Origin: Rhodospirillales bacterium
GTDB taxonomy: Bacteria > Pseudomonadota > Alphaproteobacteria > JAJFIK01
Assembly: GCA_021775005.1 (NCBI GenBank)
Contig: JAJFIK010000018.1
Span: 1-64,000 of the forward strand
Direction: 5' to 3'
DNA: 64,000 nt
A program made the translations under genes and the position numbers. The notes beneath the pieces are model-generated. The model did not search any database and was not told where the DNA came from. It saw nothing but the letters and a program-made list of their open reading frames with translations. Shown one piece after another: positions 8,373 through 17,263 of this stretch (position 1 is the stretch's first letter; each line of letters starts with the position of its first letter).

Positions 8373-10367
8373 ATGACCGCAAATGATGCTGAGCTTCAAT
8401 GGCACAAGGTTGCCGATCTGAATGAACTTTCAGACGGCCGCGCCAAGTCTGTCACCGCGGGCACAAAGAACATTGCCCTTGTGCATTTCCAAGGGCAATT
8501 TGCTGCCATGGACAATCGCTGCCCGCACCAGGGCGGGCCTTTGGGTGAGGGCGCTATTGAAACCGGCAATGATGGGGAGTGTTGGTTGCGCTGCCCCTGG
8601 CATGGCTGGGACTTTCATCCTCTCACCGGCAAGCCCCCCGGCGGCCATGAAGACTCCGGTCAGGTTACCTACCCCACCGATGTGCGTGATGACGGCATTT
8701 ATGTGGGCCTTGCGCCGGAGCCGCCCCACACCCGCACCGTGTCGGACCTGATGGCAGAGACCTTGGTGAACTGGGGCGTCACATCCGTGTTCGGCATGGT
8801 GGGGCACTCCAACTTGGGCCTTGCGGATGCGCTGCGGCGTCAGGTCGACCAAGGCACCATGCATTACTACGGCATCCGCCATGAAGGGGCGGCCGCATTC
8901 GCCATCTCCGGTTATGGCAAGCTCACCGGCGCATGTGCCGCGGCGCTCACCATCGCCGGCCCCGGCGCCACGAACCTGATGACCGGGCTGTGGGACGCGA
9001 AAGTTGATCGCGCTCCGGTGCTCGCGCTCACCGGCCAAGTGCAGGAACAAGTCATTGGTGTTCATGCCTTCCAGGATATTGATCTTGAAGCCGCGTTTCA
9101 GGCCGTCGCCGCCTTCTCGCAAACTGTGCATCCCAACTCAGGCCACGGGGCCCTGGCAAGCCAGGCCGTGAAAACAGCGCTGGTTGAGCGCGACGTGGCC
9201 CACCTTGTGTTCCCGGACAATGTGCAGACCTTGCCCGCGGGCGACGATGCGAAGCCGGGCAGCCCCGCAGGGCGCATGGCATCACACAGCTTTGCGCCAA
9301 ACCAGGAATGCCTGAGTGCCGCGCTGGCAGAAATCAACGCTGCCAAACGCCCCATGATCATCGTTGGTTACGGTGCGCTTGCCGGCATGGATGACGTCAT
9401 TGCCTTGGCGGAACATTTGAACGCCCCCATTGCCACCACGTTTAAAGCCAAAGGGCAGATCGAAGATGCTCACTTGCTGGCCGCCGGGGTGCTTGGCCGA
9501 TCAGGGACGCCCATTGCGTCATGGTTTATGAATGAAGCGGATCTGCTTGTGGTGTTTGGCGCGTCGTTCTCCGATCACACGGGCATTTATCCCACTGCGA
9601 AAACCGTGCAAGTGGATACGGACCCTATGCGGCTGGGCAAGCGCCATGGCGTGACCGTGCCTGTGCTGGGGGATGTGGGCATTACCGCGCAGCTTGCCTT
9701 AGCGCAAGTCTCCAAAGCCAAAACAGACCATCTGGATCAGCGCGCGGAAATTGCACAGCGCTGGCGCATCTGGCGCGGGGAAAAGGCAACCCGCCTGACA
9801 GAAGACAATGGCAAAGGGCTTTCCGCCGCGGCGCTTTTTGATGCGCTAACAAAACTTGCGCCGGAAGGGGCCATACTGCCTGTGGATGTGGGCAATAACA
9901 CCTATTCCTTTGGACGCTATTTTGAGCCAAAACGCGGGCAACGAGTTTTGATGTCGGGCTACCTGGGCTCTATCGGCTTTGCGCTTCCCGCCGCCATGGG
10001 GGCCTGGGCTGCAACCCAAGACCGGGCGGCCTATAAGGGCCGCAAAGTTATTTCCATTTCCGGCGATGGGGGCTTGGGGCAATACGCCATGGAGCTGACG
10101 ACATTGTCCAAGTATCACATGAACATCTGCCACGTGGTCATGAACAATGCGCAGCTCGGCAAGATCACCAAAGAACAGCGCGGCGGCGAGTTTGACGTTT
10201 GGGAAACCAATCTCGTGAACCCAAGTTTTGCCGGATTTGCGCGCGCCTGCGGCATTCATGGGGAGCGCGTGCGTACTCTTGATGAGTTGGAGCCTGCGTT
10301 GCGCAAGGCCATTGAACTTGATGGCCCTGCCCTTGTTGAAGTTATGACCGATGCGGAGCTAGTATGA
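8373..10367 (+). CDS. Rieske [2Fe-2S] domain fused to a ThDP-dependent (pyruvate oxidase/acetolactate synthase-like) enzyme
   Basis: 664 residues. Residues 1-115 are a Rieske ferredoxin domain with both cluster motifs, CPHQGG and CPWHGW. From about 120 the three-domain ThDP enzyme begins: PYR domain with the catalytic Glu in RHEGAAAF (about 170), a central domain, and the PP domain with GDGGLGQYAMEL and the NN of VVMNNAQLG closing the Mg-ThDP motif. The ThDP part resembles PoxB or large-subunit acetolactate synthase and would decarboxylate a 2-oxo acid. The Rieske part suggests that electrons from the carbonyl intermediate pass to a one-electron carrier. The next gene starts inside its stop codon (ATGA). 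Confidence 0.85.
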   Translation: MTANDAELQWHKVADLNELSDGRAKSVTAGTKNIALVHFQGQFAAMDNRCPHQGGPLGEGAIETGNDGECWLRCPWHGWDFHPLTGKPPGGHEDSGQVTYPTDVRDDGIYVGLAPEPPHTRTVSDLMAETLVNWGVTSVFGMVGHSNLGLADALRRQVDQGTMHYYGIRHEGAAAFAISGYGKLTGACAAALTIAGPGATNLMTGLWDAKVDRAPVLALTGQVQEQVIGVHAFQDIDLEAAFQAVAAFSQTVHPNSGHGALASQAVKTALVERDVAHLVFPDNVQTLPAGDDAKPGSPAGRMASHSFAPNQECLSAALAEINAAKRPMIIVGYGALAGMDDVIALAEHLNAPIATTFKAKGQIEDAHLLAAGVLGRSGTPIASWFMNEADLLVVFGASFSDHTGIYPTAKTVQVDTDPMRLGKRHGVTVPVLGDVGITAQLALAQVSKAKTDHLDQRAEIAQRWRIWRGEKATRLTEDNGKGLSAAALFDALTKLAPEGAILPVDVGNNTYSFGRYFEPKRGQRVLMSGYLGSIGFALPAAMGAWAATQDRAAYKGRKVISISGDGGLGQYAMELTTLSKYHMNICHVVMNNAQLGKITKEQRGGEFDVWETNLVNPSFAGFARACGIHGERVRTLDELEPALRKAIELDGPALVEVMTDAELV

Positions 10368-11107
10368 TGTTGAAAGATGCGCGACTTCGCCTTCATGCCG
10401 CAGCGCAATGGCTTGCGCGGCTCGGCTTTGCCTATGCAGCCCACGCTGATGATGACTCTCATGCTGCGCTCACATGGCAAGGGGATGACATCTCCACCGG
10501 GCCATTGGGGGAGGCAGGGCATTGCGCGACCATCAACGCGCGCACATTGGAATTTCAACTTGGGGATAGGGCAATCGCGCTTGAGGGCTTGAGTGAGGCC
10601 GCGCGAGAGGGGGCCGTACGCAAAGCCCTTACGGCTTTGGGATATGATGCTGCGGCGCTAAAGATTGCTTTGCCTTGGGGTGACGAGGCCCCCTCTGCCG
10701 ATGCAGCGCCCAAGAGCGCTCAAGAAAACATTGACGCCCTGGCGGACCTCTATCACGCTGCGTCTGTTGCGCTGGAAGCTGTGCAGCGCACAGAAGCAGG
10801 GGCATCGCCGCTGCGGCTCTGGCCCCACCATTTTGACATTGCAACGCTCATCACCGGACTGCCGGGCGCAGCCGATGATGCTTCCATTGGTGTCGGCATG
10901 GCCCCCGATGACGCTAATTTCGACACGCCATACTTCTATGTGACGCCGTGGCCTTATCCCGATGGTGCGTTGCCTGATCCGCCAAAGGGTTGGCACTGGC
11001 ACAGCAAAGGCTTCACCGCGCTCATCGCCCCGGTCACAGCAGCAAGCCAACTTGGCAATATCGATCTGGGTGCGGCCATTGCCCAGGCGCGGAAGTGTTT
11101 CGCGTGA
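10364..11107 (+). CDS. Conserved protein of unknown function, possibly DUF5996-like
   Basis: 247 residues, overlapping the Rieske-ThDP gene by 4 bp and so translationally coupled. The C-terminal half has motifs I associate from memory with DUF5996: LWPHHFDIATL, a Gly-rich strand with PDDANFDTPYFYVTPWPYP, and WHWHSKGFTALIAPV. No transmembrane or signal segment is visible. The two aromatic/His-rich motifs could form a ligand or metal site, but this is inference. Family membership is a recollection I could not test. Confidence 0.6.
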   Translation: MMLKDARLRLHAAAQWLARLGFAYAAHADDDSHAALTWQGDDISTGPLGEAGHCATINARTLEFQLGDRAIALEGLSEAAREGAVRKALTALGYDAAALKIALPWGDEAPSADAAPKSAQENIDALADLYHAASVALEAVQRTEAGASPLRLWPHHFDIATLITGLPGAADDASIGVGMAPDDANFDTPYFYVTPWPYPDGALPDPPKGWHWHSKGFTALIAPVTAASQLGNIDLGAAIAQARKCFA

Positions 11108-11132
11108 CGCGCCGTTATCTGATGACTGTCCT

Positions 11133-12332
11133 ATGAGCGCAAACCAATTCGATGTCATTGTGCTTGGCGGCGGCGGCGCGGGGCTCATGTGCGCTATCTC
11201 CGCAGGTGGGCGCGGGCGATCTGTGCTGGTGCTTGATCACGCTGCGAAGCCAGCGGAGAAAATTCGCATCTCCGGCGGGGGCCGTTGCAACTTCACGAAT
11301 TTGCATACTACACCGGAAAACTTTCTCTCAGAAAATCCACGCTTTTGTATTTCGGCACTGCGCGGCTACACCCAGCATGACTTTATCGAAATGGTGCAGC
11401 GTCATCGCATCGCCTACCATGAGAAAACCTTAGGGCAGTTGTTTTGCGATAAAAGCGCCAGCAACATCATCGAGATGCTGCTTGAGGAATGCCGCAGTGT
11501 TGGCGCGCGGGTTCAACTCAACACCCACATCAACGGCATTATGCGCCATGACAGCGGCTTCGATGTAGAGACCGATCACGGCAGATACACTTGTGCATCC
11601 CTGGTGGTGGCCACGGGGGGCAAGTCCATCCCCAAGATGGGCGCAACGGATTTCGGGTATGGCGTGGCCAAGCAGTTTGATCTCACTGTTATTGAGACCC
11701 GCCCTGCCTTGGTGCCTCTCACCTTTAGCGGCGACCTGCGCGCGCAGTTCAAGCCGCTCGCGGGGGTTTCCGTTGATGCGGAAATTCATTGCGGCAAGAC
11801 GAGTTTTTCTGAAGGGCTGTTGTTTACGCACAAAGGCCTCAGCGGACCGTCCATCCTACAGATCTCATCCTATTGGCGCGAAGGCGGAGAGATTATTGTG
11901 GACCTTGCCCGCGACGCAGATGTTTTGGCGCATTTGCTTGCCATTCGCGCCGCCCACCCAAAGAAGGGATTCACCGCGCCCCTGGCAGACATCCTGCCCA
12001 AGCGCCTTGCTGAGGTGATTGTGGAGACAATGGATTGGCGCGGGCTTAATCCCGTTGAGCGCCTTGCCGATGCATCAAACAAACATTTGCAACTGATTGC
12101 CGATGCGGTGAACCGCTGGCACGTAACGCCCGTGGGCACCGAAGGTTATCGCATCGCGGAAGTGACCATTGGCGGTGTGGACACAGGTGAGCTGTCATCC
12201 AAAACCATGGAGGCCCGCAAAGTGCCAGGGCTCTATTTCATCGGCGAGGTGGTCGATGTCACCGGGCACCTTGGCGGATTTAATTTCCAATGGGCGTGGT
12301 CGTCTGGCTATGCCGCTGGGCAATACGCATAA
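11133..12332 (+). CDS. HI0933/BaiN-family NAD(P)/FAD-dependent oxidoreductase
   Basis: 399 residues. N-terminal dinucleotide fold VIVLGGGGAGLMCA, the family motif ISGGGRCNFTN (about 50), ATGGKSIPKMGATDFGYGVA, and the C-terminal signature GLYFIGEVVDVTGHLGGFNFQWAWSSG that binds FAD. Members are flavoproteins of mostly unknown substrate; BaiN takes part in bile-acid ring reduction. ATG at 11133 places the Rossmann motif at residue 7 and is preferred over upstream starts. It is 25 bp from the preceding gene, so likely the third gene of that operon. A hairpin around 12326-12351 spans its stop but lacks a T-run. Confidence 0.88.
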   Translation: MSANQFDVIVLGGGGAGLMCAISAGGRGRSVLVLDHAAKPAEKIRISGGGRCNFTNLHTTPENFLSENPRFCISALRGYTQHDFIEMVQRHRIAYHEKTLGQLFCDKSASNIIEMLLEECRSVGARVQLNTHINGIMRHDSGFDVETDHGRYTCASLVVATGGKSIPKMGATDFGYGVAKQFDLTVIETRPALVPLTFSGDLRAQFKPLAGVSVDAEIHCGKTSFSEGLLFTHKGLSGPSILQISSYWREGGEIIVDLARDADVLAHLLAIRAAHPKKGFTAPLADILPKRLAEVIVETMDWRGLNPVERLADASNKHLQLIADAVNRWHVTPVGTEGYRIAEVTIGGVDTGELSSKTMEARKVPGLYFIGEVVDVTGHLGGFNFQWAWSSGYAAGQYA

Positions 12333-12344
12333 GCGCAAAATTGC

Positions 12345-13685
12345 TTACGCGCCTGTGCGCCGTTGCCGCCCCGCCGCACCGCGATTGGGGCCGCGGTTCG
12401 CACTGTGCTTTTGACCCTTGGGGCTATTGCCCCCTCGGGGGCCGCCACGGCGTTGGCCGTTTTTCGGGCCGCCGAATTTACGTCCTTGCTCGTCGCGCGG
12501 TTTCGGTGCAGGGCGAAGGGCCTTCACCCGTTTGACCTCAGCCATGAAATTGTCGGGCAAGGGATCAATATGCGCCTTTTTGCCGGTGAGCCGCTCAATG
12601 TCGCGCAAGAACGGCCGCTCATCGCCAGCGACAAACGAGATAGCGAGGCCGGATTTCCCGGCCCGCGCGGTCCGGCCGATGCGGTGGACATATTGCTCAG
12701 GCACATTGGGCATATCGAAATTGATCACATGGCTGACGCCGTCCACGTCGATACCGCGGGCGGCAATGTCGGTGGCAATCAAGATTTTGCACTCGCCGGC
12801 TTTAAATGCCTGCAAGGCGCGTGTGCGCTGGGGTTGGCTTTTGTTGCCATGGATGGCGGCGGCGGTGATGCCTGATGCCGCCAAGTGGCGCACGATCTTG
12901 TCCGCACCATGTTTGGTGCGAGAAAACACCAGCGCACGTTCAATCGGCTGGTTATTCAAGGTCATGGTCAGAAGCGCAACTTTTTCGCTCTGGTTCACAA
13001 AAGTGACGCGCTGTTCCACACGCTCTGCGGTGGTGGCAGTAGGGGCCACGGAAACTTGCTTGGGGTTTGTGAGGTAGCGCCCGGCCAAATCGGAAATGGA
13101 ATTGGGCATGGTGGCGGAGAAGAAAAGCGTCTGACGCTTCTTTGGCACCAGCTGCACAATACGCTTGAGGGCATGGATGAAACCGAGATCCAGCATTTGG
13201 TCGGCTTCATCGAGTACCAGCACTTCTACGTCTGAGATAGAAAGCACGCGCTGATCAATCAGATCGAGCAAGCGGCCCGGTGTTGCTACAAGGACATCCA
13301 CGCCAGGCACAATGGCTTTGATTTGCCGGTTGATGGGCACGCCGCCGAACGCCGTTGTGGTGCGAAGGGCAATGAAACGGCCATAGGTGCGGAAGGACTC
13401 GGCGATTTGCGCGGCAAGCTCCCGCGTGGGCGCCAGCACCAGCACGCGCGTGCTGCGCTTCTTGCGCTCATTGTGTTCGCCCTGGCTCATATTGAGCATG
13501 TCCAAAATAGGCAGCGCGAAGGCGGCGGTTTTGCCGGTGCCTGTTTGGGCAATGCCCAAGATGTCATGGCCCGCTTTTACCAGCGGGATGGCTTGGATCT
13601 GGATCGGTGTGGGAGTGGTGTAACCCGCCGCCGCCAATGCTTTGGCGATGGGCTTGGTGAGGTTAAGCGATGCAAAGTCAGTCAT
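12345..13685 (-). CDS. rhlE: ATP-dependent RNA helicase RhlE
   Basis: 446-residue DEAD-box helicase. It shows AQTGTGKTAAF (about 45), PTRELA, DEADQMLDLGF (about 155), FSATMP, and HRIGRTARAG. The core opens right at the N-terminus (FASLNLTKPIAKALAAAGY), as in RhlE. The last 70 residues are Arg/Gly-rich, a single-stranded RNA-binding tail. It is convergent with the flavoprotein gene. Confidence 0.9.
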   Translation of the reverse strand: MTDFASLNLTKPIAKALAAAGYTTPTPIQIQAIPLVKAGHDILGIAQTGTGKTAAFALPILDMLNMSQGEHNERKKRSTRVLVLAPTRELAAQIAESFRTYGRFIALRTTTAFGGVPINRQIKAIVPGVDVLVATPGRLLDLIDQRVLSISDVEVLVLDEADQMLDLGFIHALKRIVQLVPKKRQTLFFSATMPNSISDLAGRYLTNPKQVSVAPTATTAERVEQRVTFVNQSEKVALLTMTLNNQPIERALVFSRTKHGADKIVRHLAASGITAAAIHGNKSQPQRTRALQAFKAGECKILIATDIAARGIDVDGVSHVINFDMPNVPEQYVHRIGRTARAGKSGLAISFVAGDERPFLRDIERLTGKKAHIDPLPDNFMAEVKRVKALRPAPKPRDEQGRKFGGPKNGQRRGGPRGGNSPKGQKHSANRGPNRGAAGRQRRTGA

Positions 13686-14053
13686 TTTAATATCCTGTTA
13701 CAGCAAACGCACGCGCCGCCAAATGCTGGCGTCGCCGCGGGGCTCGAAAAGACGGCCCGCGTGAATCAGGACGTAGAAAAATGCATCTGAAGGGCGGCTC
13801 AGACGCGGCAAATGTGCCGCGCGTGCTTCACGCTGCCATACCCATGGGACCATTGCTGGTCGCAAATGCGAGGCTCATATGGGCCGCCCGTTCAGAAATG
13901 TCAATTGCAGGGGTTAATCCCGCCGTTTGCCGATAGCCGGGATCATGGGCACTTCCGCCACACATTGGCCATACCTGCCGCCGAAAAGCGTAATCCAATC
14001 GCGCTCTTCCTAGCCGATGGCGACAAATATACAGGCCGTCCAGATCCCGGCAA
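13686..14053. other. Non-coding stretch between rhlE and the anthranilate operon
   Basis: Bases 13686-14216 have no convincing large gene. The open frames on both strands here give low-complexity or Arg/His-rich translations and overlap the RidA gene out of frame. The right part holds one short candidate ORF (described separately). I see no tRNA, terminator or mobile-element signature. Decayed coding sequence is possible. Confidence 0.4.
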
Positions 14054-14203
14054 ATGGCAGATGCCCGGAACCTTGTAGCAAATCTGCCTCCAGCCAAAGA
14101 GCTCGAAATGATTCTGCGCTCCATAGACGAGCGCAACTCACCCCACTTTGACCGCCATGAAACACGCCGGTACGAGGCCGCTTTCGCTGTTTTGCGGCGG
14201 TGA
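14054..14203 (+). CDS. Possible small protein, 49 residues
   Basis: A short frame starts MADARNLVANLPPAKELEMI and ends AAFAVLRR before TGA at 14201. The composition looks protein-like: amphipathic helix, balanced charge, His/Arg-rich end. It lies antiparallel to, and 13 bp from the end of, the RidA gene. No good Shine-Dalgarno is visible and I know no homologue. It may be the surviving 3' end of a decayed gene, since the frame stays open upstream only to about 13993. Confidence 0.25.
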   Translation: MADARNLVANLPPAKELEMILRSIDERNSPHFDRHETRRYEAAFAVLRR

Positions 14204-14216
14204 ATAATGAACGGAA

Positions 14217-14615
14217 TTATTCCGGCAGCACCGCGGTTGCCTCGATCTCTACCTTGGCGCGATCTTCCACCAGCGCCACCACTTGCACCAATGCCATTGT
14301 GGGGAAGTGCTTGCCGATGACATCGCGATAGGCAGCGCCGACTTGCCCTAACGCGCCCAAATATTCTTGTTTGTCGGTGACATACCATGTGAGCCGCACA
14401 AGGTGTTCGGGCCCCGCACCGGCTTCGGCCAGAAGCGTAACAATATTCTCAAGAGTTTGCCGCACCTGGGCGGCGAAGTCATCGCTCTCAAATTCCTGCG
14501 CGGCGTTCCAGCCGATTTGACCGCCGAGAAAAATGGAGGTGCCTTTGGCCGCAATGCCATTGGCATAACCTCGTGCACGCTTCCAATTACTGGGGTGGAG
14601 TTGCTGGTGCATCAT
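14217..14615 (-). CDS. RidA-family enamine/imine deaminase
   Basis: 132 residues, typical RidA/YjgF length. Features are GIAAKGTSIFLGGQIGWN, the trimer core FAAQVRQTLENIVTLLAEAGAG, and VRLTWYVTDKQEY, followed by VALVEDRAKVEIEATAVL. The family hydrolyses reactive enamines and imines to ketones and ammonia, but the canonical Arg of the RidA subfamily (IRTTVF) is replaced here (ALVEDRAKVEIEA), so it belongs to a divergent subgroup. Its ATG overlaps the CoA ligase stop (ATGA), and it is the last gene of the operon. The context suggests a role in removing the amino group from the enamine formed by the monooxygenase/reductase. Confidence 0.85.
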   Translation of the reverse strand: MMHQQLHPSNWKRARGYANGIAAKGTSIFLGGQIGWNAAQEFESDDFAAQVRQTLENIVTLLAEAGAGPEHLVRLTWYVTDKQEYLGALGQVGAAYRDVIGKHFPTMALVQVVALVEDRAKVEIEATAVLPE

Positions 14616-16252
14616 ACCACTCCCTTCGCGGCGTCACGCAAGACAAAGCGCTGCACTTTTCCGGTTTGAGTTTTGGGAAGGGCATCAATGAACTTGATCG
14701 ATCTTGGATACTTGTACGGCGCGATGGTGGCCTTCACGTGATCCTGGAGCTGCTTGATGCAGGCCGCATCGCCTTGGGTGCCTTTTGCCAAGACCACATG
14801 GGCCTCAACGATTTGCCCGCGTTCTGCATCCGGCGCGCCAATGACCGCGCATTCCGCCACATCCACGTGAGACAGCAGCGCTGCCTCCACTTCAGGGCCC
14901 GCAATATTGTAGCCCGATGAAATGATCATATCGTCGGCGCGAGCGGCAAAGTGGAAGTAGCCATCGGCATCCTTAAAGAATGCATCGCCGGTCAAGTTCC
15001 AACCCTCGCGGACATATTGCGTTTGGCGATCATCGCTGAGATAGCGGCAGCCGGTGGGGCCGCGCACGGCGAGCTTGCCCACTTCGCCATCGGGCACATC
15101 CTGCATATCATCGTCAACAACGCGCGCTTCATACCCCATGATGGGCCTCCCGGTTACGCCGGCGCGCGCGTCATTCAAATGATTGGACAGGAAAATGTGC
15201 AGCAGCTCCGTTGCGCCAATGCCGTCCAAAATGGGAATGCCGGTCTTCGCGGTCCAGGCGTCATAGGTAGGTGCCGGTAATGTTTCGCCAGCGGACACCG
15301 CAATGCGCAGGCTCGAAAGATTAGCCCCTTCATCTATCGCTGCCATCATGGCGCGATAGGCTGTGGGGGCGGTGAAACAAATGGTCGCCCTATAAGTCTC
15401 AATGATCTCGATCAGGTTCGCGGGCGAGGCGTGCTCAAGCAATGTAGCGGTTGCACCAAAGCGCAAGGGAAAGACGGCAAGGCCTCCGAGCCCAAAGGTG
15501 AACGCCAGCGGCGGGGAGCCCACAAAAACATCATCGGGCGTGACCCCCAACACTTCACGGGCATAGCCGTCAGCAATGATCAGCATGTCGCGGTGAAAAT
15601 GCATGGTGGCTTTGGGCTCGCCCGTGGTGCCGGAGGTAAAGCCCAGCAGTGCCACATCATCGCGGCCTGTTTGCACTGCTTCAAAGCGGACTGGCTTGCC
15701 CAGCGCCGCGCGATCCAATTCCGCGTCATGGTTGGAGGTGCCATCAAAGCCCACAACGGTCTCAAGGAAGGCGCTGGTCTTCGCAGCGGTGGCAAGTTCA
15801 TCCATCATGCGCGTATCGCAAAGGGCAAGGGTCACCTCAGCTTTGTCGATGATTTTGGAAAGCTCACCGCTGCGCAGCATGGGCATGGTGTTGACCACCA
15901 CGGCACCTGCCTTTGTCGCCGCCAACCAGCACGCCACCATGGCCGGATTATTGCCGGAGCGAATGAGCACCCGATTGCCGGGGGTGACGCCATAGTCTTC
16001 TACCAGCGCATGGGCGAGGCGGTTGGTCCAATCCGTCAGCTCTTTGTAGGTGCGCCGCCGTCCATTGCCGATCAACGCGTCATGGTCGCCAAAGCCGCTC
16101 GCCACCATCTTGTCGGTCAGCTCAACCGCTACATTCAGGAAATCGGGGTATTGAAAGGCCGCGTTATCAAGCAGCAACTCAGGCCATTGATCTGCAGGCG
16201 GCAGATTGTCCCGCGCGAAGCTGTCCACATGCCCTGTAGGTCCCAGTACCAT
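14612..16252 (-). CDS. abmG: 2-aminobenzoate-CoA ligase (benzoate-CoA ligase family)
   Basis: 546-residue ANL-superfamily ligase. It has the P-loop FTSGTTGEPKATMHFHRD (about 208-225), DGIGATELLHIF (about 330), the hinge region FHFAARADDMIISSGYNI and the C-terminal catalytic Lys in LPKTQTGKVQRF. The His-rich continuation of the P-loop (MHFHRD) is characteristic of benzoate/aminobenzoate-CoA ligases. It activates the aromatic acid to its CoA thioester with ATP, the first pathway step. The anthranilate substrate is inferred from the monooxygenase/reductase in the same operon. A 198-bp spacer with a structured repeat separates it from the preceding hydratase gene. Confidence 0.85.
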   Translation of the reverse strand: MVLGPTGHVDSFARDNLPPADQWPELLLDNAAFQYPDFLNVAVELTDKMVASGFGDHDALIGNGRRRTYKELTDWTNRLAHALVEDYGVTPGNRVLIRSGNNPAMVACWLAATKAGAVVVNTMPMLRSGELSKIIDKAEVTLALCDTRMMDELATAAKTSAFLETVVGFDGTSNHDAELDRAALGKPVRFEAVQTGRDDVALLGFTSGTTGEPKATMHFHRDMLIIADGYAREVLGVTPDDVFVGSPPLAFTFGLGGLAVFPLRFGATATLLEHASPANLIEIIETYRATICFTAPTAYRAMMAAIDEGANLSSLRIAVSAGETLPAPTYDAWTAKTGIPILDGIGATELLHIFLSNHLNDARAGVTGRPIMGYEARVVDDDMQDVPDGEVGKLAVRGPTGCRYLSDDRQTQYVREGWNLTGDAFFKDADGYFHFAARADDMIISSGYNIAGPEVEAALLSHVDVAECAVIGAPDAERGQIVEAHVVLAKGTQGDAACIKQLQDHVKATIAPYKYPRSIKFIDALPKTQTGKVQRFVLRDAAKGVV

Positions 16253-16274
16253 CTATTGCCTCCAACTCTCTTCT

Positions 16275-16428
16275 GTCATTCCGGACGTTACATGACGCGT
16301 GAAGCCCGAAAGGGTTTCATATGCGACATGTTAGATCCGGAATCTTGCGCCCCTCACCCCGGAGATTCCGGATAGCTGGGTTCGCGCGCCAAATCAAAGA
16401 TTTGGGTCGAACCGGCTTCTGGAATGAC
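16275..16428. repeat. Palindromic intergenic repeat-like element inside the anthranilate operon
   Basis: A 154-bp block bounded by inverted ends GTCATTCCGGA (16275-16285) and TCTGGAATGAC (16418-16428, one mismatch when reverse-complemented). Inside is a perfect 11-bp inverted repeat, ATCCGGAATCT (16335-16345) and AGATTCCGGAT (16363-16373), and a perfect 7-bp hairpin, CCAAATC-AAA-GATTTGG (16389-16405). The form resembles dispersed palindromic elements of alphaproteobacteria. Only one copy is in this window, so its repetitive nature is inferred. Confidence 0.6.
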
Positions 16429-16450
16429 GGGGAAGGGGAAGCGCGCATCA

Positions 16451-17263
16451 TCAGTTACCTTCAAAGGTCGGTTTTTCTTTTGCGACAAAGGCGCGATAGG
16501 CGCGCTCAAAGTCGGCGGTTTGCATGCAAATAGCCTGCGCTTGCGCTTCGGCCTCGATGGCTTGCTCAAGGCTCATGGACCACTCCGCATTCATTTGCGT
16601 TTTGGTCATCATGTGGCCAAAGCTTGGGCCCGTAGCGATGCGGCTTGCCAATTCCAAGGCCTCTGCTTCAAGCTCGCCCGCACTGACGAGCTTGTTGTAG
16701 TAGCCCCAGGCAAAGCCTTCGTCTGCCGTCATGGCGCGCCCGGTGTGTAAAAGTTCCGCCGCACGGCCCTGGCCGATAATACGCGGCAGCATAGCGCAGG
16801 CCCCCATATCGCAACCCCCAAGGCCAACGCGATTGAACAGGAATGCGGTTTTGGCCTCCGGTGTTGCAATGCGCATGTCCGACGCCATAGTGATGATGGC
16901 GCCAGCCCCCACCGCCACGCCGTCCACGGCCGCAATAATGGGTTGCGGTGCAGCCAGCATAGCCTTGACGAAATCGCCGGTCATGCGGGTGAACGCCAGC
17001 AGCGCTTTCATATCCATCTTAACCAGCGGCCCGATGATGTCATGCACATCACCGCCGGAGCTGAAATTGCCCCCGTTGGACGCAAACACCACAGCTTTGA
17101 TGTCGTCGGCATAAGCAAGAGCGCGAAACATGTCGCGCAGCTCAGCATAGCTCTCGAAGGTGAGCGGGTTTTTCCGCTCCGGGCGGTCCAGCTGCACAAC
17201 GGCGACGGCACCCTCGCTGCGAAACAGAAAGTGTTTGGGTTTGAAGTTGCGCATGTCAGTCAT
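16451..17263 (-). CDS. Enoyl-CoA hydratase/isomerase family protein of the anthranilate operon
   Basis: 270-residue crotonase. The CoA-binding loop is [15 protein letters not shown] (about 64-78) and the second oxyanion-hole segment [23 protein letters not shown] (about 113-135) with [18 protein letters not shown] following; the catalytic Glu positions of classical hydratases are altered. Crotonase-fold members in CoA-dependent aromatic pathways hydrate or hydrolytically open the dearomatised ring. Its ATG overlaps the MarR stop (ATGA). Ring cleavage is a reasonable role but is inferred. Confidence 0.85.
   Translation of the reverse strand: MTDMRNFKPKHFLFRSEGAVAVVQLDRPERKNPLTFESYAELRDMFRALAYADDIKAVVFASNGGNFSSGGDVHDIIGPLVKMDMKALLAFTRMTGDFVKAMLAAPQPIIAAVDGVAVGAGAIITMASDMRIATPEAKTAFLFNRVGLGGCDMGACAMLPRIIGQGRAAELLHTGRAMTADEGFAWGYYNKLVSAGELEAEALELASRIATGPSFGHMMTKTQMNAEWSMSLEQAIEAEAQAQAICMQTADFERAYRAFVAKEKPTFEGN

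Noticed and set aside
12326-12351. 26-bp hairpin spanning the stop codons of the HI0933-type and RhlE genes
   Set aside because: The stem has one mismatch and there is no T-run on either side, so a terminator is not supported.
13828-14388. 186-codon minus-strand frame overlapping the RidA gene
   Set aside because: It overlaps the well-supported RidA gene out of frame, and its translation is Arg/Ser/His-rich with no recognisable fold.
15431-16375. 314-codon plus-strand frame antisense to the CoA ligase
   Set aside because: It is the shadow of the ligase gene on the opposite strand. The translation lacks domain features and is His/Gly-rich as expected from antisense codons.
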